Assembly (NCBI GenBank): GCA_005799205.1
Contig: SYHM01000002.1
Span: 1 to 8,608, forward strand
Direction of reading: 5' to 3'
Origin: Planctomycetia bacterium
GTDB taxonomy: Bacteria; Planctomycetota; Phycisphaerae; Phycisphaerales; SM1A02
DNA: 8,608 bases
This document shows positions 6,363 to 8,608 of this stretch, one piece after another (the first letter of the stretch is position 1; each line of letters opens with the position of its first letter). A model generated the notes under the pieces. That model was not told the origin of the DNA. It was given only the letters and a program-made list of their open reading frames with translations, and searched no databases. Made by a program: the position numbers and the translations under genes.

Positions 6363-6379
6363 TTGAGACTCATTCTCAA
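6363..6379. promoter_or_regulatory. Fur-box-like palindrome between iscS and panC
   Basis: TTGAGACTCATTCTCAA is a 17-bp palindrome around C6371 with 7 of 8 base pairs matching. Read as 7-1-7 it is TGAGACT-C-ATTCTCA, matching the Fur consensus TGATAAT-n-ATTATCA at 11 of 14 positions. TGAGAAT/ATTCTCA halves are, from general knowledge, a common Fur-box variant. It lies 19-35 nt upstream of the iscS start codon and about 44 nt upstream of panC. A weak -10-like TACACT on the minus strand (6391-6386) would place the iscS transcription start at the edge of the site, as expected for repression. Iron-dependent control is inferred; another regulator with a similar palindrome is possible. Confidence 0.55.
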
Positions 6380-6422
6380 CTCCAGAGTGTAGTACCGTCC
6401 GATTCGAATTCAGGCAATTGTC

Positions 6423-7286
6423 GTGGAAATTATTGAGCGAGCAGAAAAACTCCCCCCCTACAGGGCATCCGCACTCGTGCCAACGATGGGTGCCCTCCAT
6501 GAGGGGCATGCGTCACTGATTCGGCAGGCGCGTGCAAGCAGCGAACGGGTGCTCGTCACGATTTTTGTGAATCCAACACAGTTCGGGCCAGCCGAAGACT
6601 TCGCTCGCTATCCGCGCACGCTCGAGAGTGACTGTCGCGTTGCGCAGGACGCTGGCGCCACGGCGATTTTCGTTCCATCGATTGAGACGGTGTACCCCCA
6701 GGGGTTTGAGAGCGCCTCACGCGAAGCGGCTGCACTCGCGCTGCCCCGCGTCGCGATTTTGCCACAACTTGAAGACGCCTTCAGGCCAACTCACTTTGGA
6801 GGAGTCTGCCAGGTGGTCGCTCGCCTCTTCGATCTCTGCGCCAGTTCACAGGCGTACTTCGGCGAGAAAGACTTTCAACAACTGCGGGTCATCACTGAGA
6901 TGGTGCGGCGCGAGCACGCTCGATGGCCTGGCCTGACTGTCGTGCCCTGCGCGACGGTCCGTGAACCAGACGGACTCGCGATGAGCAGTCGCAATCGGTT
7001 TCTGGATCCACCTGCACGCGCCTGCGCAATTGGAATCTCGCGTGCGCTGAACGAGGCACGCGAATGCACACGCGGCGTACTTGACGTTCCGAGCGCCGAA
7101 GCGCGCATGCGCACAATCCTTGAAGCACATGGGATGACACCGCAGTATGCGGTCATTCGTGATGGATCAACGCTCGAAGCCGTGACCGAGCACTCGCGCT
7201 GCGCGAGGGCACTCATCGCCGCGACACTTGATCGGGTGCGCTTGATCGACAATGTTGCGATCGCTCTCGACCGCCCTGCCTGCTAG
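6423..7286 (+). CDS. panC: Pantothenate synthetase (pantoate--beta-alanine ligase)
   Basis: This 287-residue cytoplasmic enzyme joins pantoate and beta-alanine using ATP through a pantoyl-adenylate, the last step to pantothenate (vitamin B5), the coenzyme A precursor. Family motifs are clear: VPTMGALHEGH (19-29; the HxGH-type nucleotidyltransferase signature), IFVNPTQF, GEKDFQQL (normally GEKDYQQL) and EPDGLAMSSRN, the ATP-contacting KMSKS-like loop. Length is standard. The GTG at 6423 is used because the frame has a stop at 6390 and no other usual start codon between. It places the first motif at the normal distance. The SD is weak or absent. The N-terminal coding region contains a run of seven C (6452-6458) that must be read correctly to keep frame. 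panB and panD are not adjacent. The gene diverges from iscS and is followed 9 bp later by the thioredoxin-like gene, suggesting co-transcription. Confidence 0.95.
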   Translation: MEIIERAEKLPPYRASALVPTMGALHEGHASLIRQARASSERVLVTIFVNPTQFGPAEDFARYPRTLESDCRVAQDAGATAIFVPSIETVYPQGFESASREAAALALPRVAILPQLEDAFRPTHFGGVCQVVARLFDLCASSQAYFGEKDFQQLRVITEMVRREHARWPGLTVVPCATVREPDGLAMSSRNRFLDPPARACAIGISRALNEARECTRGVLDVPSAEARMRTILEAHGMTPQYAVIRDGSTLEAVTEHSRCARALIAATLDRVRLIDNVAIALDRPAC

Positions 7287-7295
7287 ACTTTTTTG

Positions 7296-8608
7296 ATGCG
7301 CCTATTCGCCAATGCGGCACTCCTCAGTGCGCTGTTCGGATTCGGGGCGGCAGCCCACGGACAGTTTGGTGGTGGCTTCGCCCCGCCGCGCGCTCCAGAC
7401 CCTTCACCTGCTGCGACGCCGCCAACGCCAGCACCTGCCGAGCGGACTCCTCCAGCGCCGAGCGCCAAAGAGGCTGATCCACCGGTCGATGCGCCGATTG
7501 ATCCGCCACAGGCAAAGGAACTTCCACCGACACGCGTCGTCTGCACACCTCCCGATGCAAGGTGGATCGCAAAACTCGATCCAGCAGATCGTGAGGCCAT
7601 TGAGGCTGGTCTGGGCTACTCCCTTGCGGCGATCGGAAGCGATGTGAAGTGGGTCGGCGCGACAGTGAAAGATGGGGCACCGACATTGACTGGGAAGGTC
7701 GTCGTCATTCAGAGTTTCGACGTCGCCTCGGGGGGGACGAATGCCGTTGACAAAGTCGTTGCGGCTCTCGGACCAGCTGCGCTCGATGGAAACGTGATCG
7801 TGGTCGGCGTGCAAGTTCCCAACAAGGTCGAAGCGGCAACGAAGCGGCTCGAGCAATCGAAGTGCAAGGCCAATCTCTGTATCGACACAACAGGAGTGTT
7901 CTGCGATGCAGTGGGTGCATTCAAGAAGCCGGTCAACCTCGTCGTCGATCGCAACGGAGCGGTTCGCTATGCCGGTCTCACCGAGAAAGGGACCGCACTC
8001 GCAGCGAAAGTGCTGCTCGCTGAACCCAACGCCAAGGTCACAGTCGCTCAGAAACCGGCTGCGGCTGAGGCTCCGACCGACCCCGCCGCCTTTCCAACGT
8101 TCACCGAACCGGTTGGGGCAGCCGCAGACCTGCGCGGAAAGACGAGTCCCGATCTCTTGGTCGATCGCTGGATCACCAAAGAACCCAACATGCGAGGAAA
8201 GCTCGTGCTCGTTGATTTCTTCGCGACGTGGTGCCCGCCATGCATGGCTGCGCGAAGCCACATGAACGAGATCGCGCGGGCGTACCCGAAGGACCTCGTC
8301 ATCGTCGGTCTCTCAAGCGAGACCCACAACAAGTTCACAGATGGCCTCAAGAAACTCAAACTGAAAGAGAACGATTTCGCGTACTCGATCGCACTCGATC
8401 CTGCTTCCAGAATGCAAACCGCTTTCGGCGTGCAGGGGATCCCGAGCATCGCGATCGTTTCGTGCGATCAGATCGTGCGCTGGCAAGGATCGCCGGGAGG
8501 AGTTACTCCAGCGCTGCTCGACACGTTGATTGCTGCAAACTCCAAACTCGCAGGCAGCAATTCATCGGCCGCCCAGTCACGCGGGTGGGTGAAGGCGCCA
8601 AGCGCCAA
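7296..8608 (+). CDS. Exported protein with two thioredoxin-like domains, only the second with CxxC (3' end outside window)
   Basis: The frame from ATG 7296 is open for 437 codons and runs off the window. The N-terminus is a signal peptide (MRLFANAALLSALFGFGAAAHGQF, cleavage probably near residues 20-23), so the protein acts outside the cytoplasm. Residues about 24-80 are a Pro/Ala-rich spacer. Residues about 132-243 look like a TlpA/AhpC-type thioredoxin fold (GKVVVIQSF ... KKPVNLVVDRNGAVRYAGL), but the active-site position reads SFDVASGG with no CxxC; Cys190, Cys195 and Cys203 occur later in this domain. Residues about 275-400 form a second thioredoxin domain with FFATWCPPC (Cys313, Cys316) and a GIPS cis-Pro loop (Pro383). 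The second domain could reduce or oxidise envelope thiols, as TlpA/ResA proteins do in cytochrome c maturation. The signal peptide supports the start; no SD is seen and a T6 run precedes it. It is probably cotranscribed with panC. Confidence 0.85.
   Translation, partial: MRLFANAALLSALFGFGAAAHGQFGGGFAPPRAPDPSPAATPPTPAPAERTPPAPSAKEADPPVDAPIDPPQAKELPPTRVVCTPPDARWIAKLDPADREAIEAGLGYSLAAIGSDVKWVGATVKDGAPTLTGKVVVIQSFDVASGGTNAVDKVVAALGPAALDGNVIVVGVQVPNKVEAATKRLEQSKCKANLCIDTTGVFCDAVGAFKKPVNLVVDRNGAVRYAGLTEKGTALAAKVLLAEPNAKVTVAQKPAAAEAPTDPAAFPTFTEPVGAAADLRGKTSPDLLVDRWITKEPNMRGKLVLVDFFATWCPPCMAARSHMNEIARAYPKDLVIVGLSSETHNKFTDGLKKLKLKENDFAYSIALDPASRMQTAFGVQGIPSIAIVSCDQIVRWQGSPGGVTPALLDTLIAANSKLAGSNSSAAQSRGWVKAPSA

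Noticed and set aside
6345..6509. Longer IscS start extending into panC
   Set aside because: The extension would overlap panC and the operator, has no homology to IscS N-termini, and a strong ribosome site fits GTG 6344.
7287..7295. T6 run between panC and the thioredoxin-like gene as a terminator
   Set aside because: No stable hairpin precedes the T-run, and the next gene begins immediately after it.
7404..8261. 285-codon open frame antisense to the thioredoxin-like gene
   Set aside because: The plus-strand frame has a signal peptide and WCPPC domain through this stretch. The antisense protein is low-complexity Arg/Cys-rich with no recognisable features.

Overview
The window looks like an ordinary chromosomal stretch of a moderately GC-rich, Gram-negative-type bacterium. 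The best taxonomic clue is the ATP synthase beta subunit. It carries LDAFIVLERKIAEKGIYPA where most bacteria have LDATTVLSR, a C-terminal FMYVG in place of FYMVG, and a short insertion after WLEMQEAE. As I recall, these features occur in planctomycete AtpD proteins. A secreted two-domain thioredoxin-like protein and several genes without a Shine-Dalgarno sequence fit Planctomycetota, perhaps Phycisphaerae. This is inference from memory, not a database result. No mobile elements, CRISPR arrays, tRNA or rRNA genes were seen.

Layout. Positions 1-324 (+) hold the 3' end of a class I mannose-6-phosphate isomerase. atpD follows at 393-1835 (+), with no other ATP synthase gene beside it. A small BamE-like lipoprotein gene at 1846-2202 (-) converges on atpD and diverges from an M3-like zinc metallopeptidase at 2244-4220 (+). 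That gene overlaps tail-to-tail by 11 bp with a compact Fe-S cluster operon on the minus strand, iscS (5100-6344), iscU (4648-5076) and an A-type carrier (4210-4626). The 78-bp divergent gap upstream of iscS contains a palindrome resembling a Fur box. On its other side lie panC at 6423-7286 (+) and, 9 bp after it, a gene for an exported protein with two thioredoxin folds that runs off the window end (7296-8608).

How the genes work together. IscS takes sulfur from cysteine, IscU is the scaffold on which clusters form, and the A-type protein would carry finished clusters to targets. The operon lacks iscR, hscB, hscA and fdx, so chaperones and electron donor must be encoded elsewhere or replaced. 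The Fur-like site suggests direct iron control of the operon. The other genes are metabolic or envelope housekeeping functions (mannose-6-phosphate interconversion, ATP synthesis, pantothenate synthesis, peptide turnover, periplasmic thiol chemistry) with no evident shared pathway.

I found no convincing new biological system. The points most worth a second look are the iron-box-like operator and its partial echo in the other divergent promoter, the A-type carrier with an internal insertion of about 28 residues, the tandem thioredoxin protein whose first domain has lost its CxxC, and the solitary atpD. Coding density is very high: no gap between genes exceeds 80 bp.
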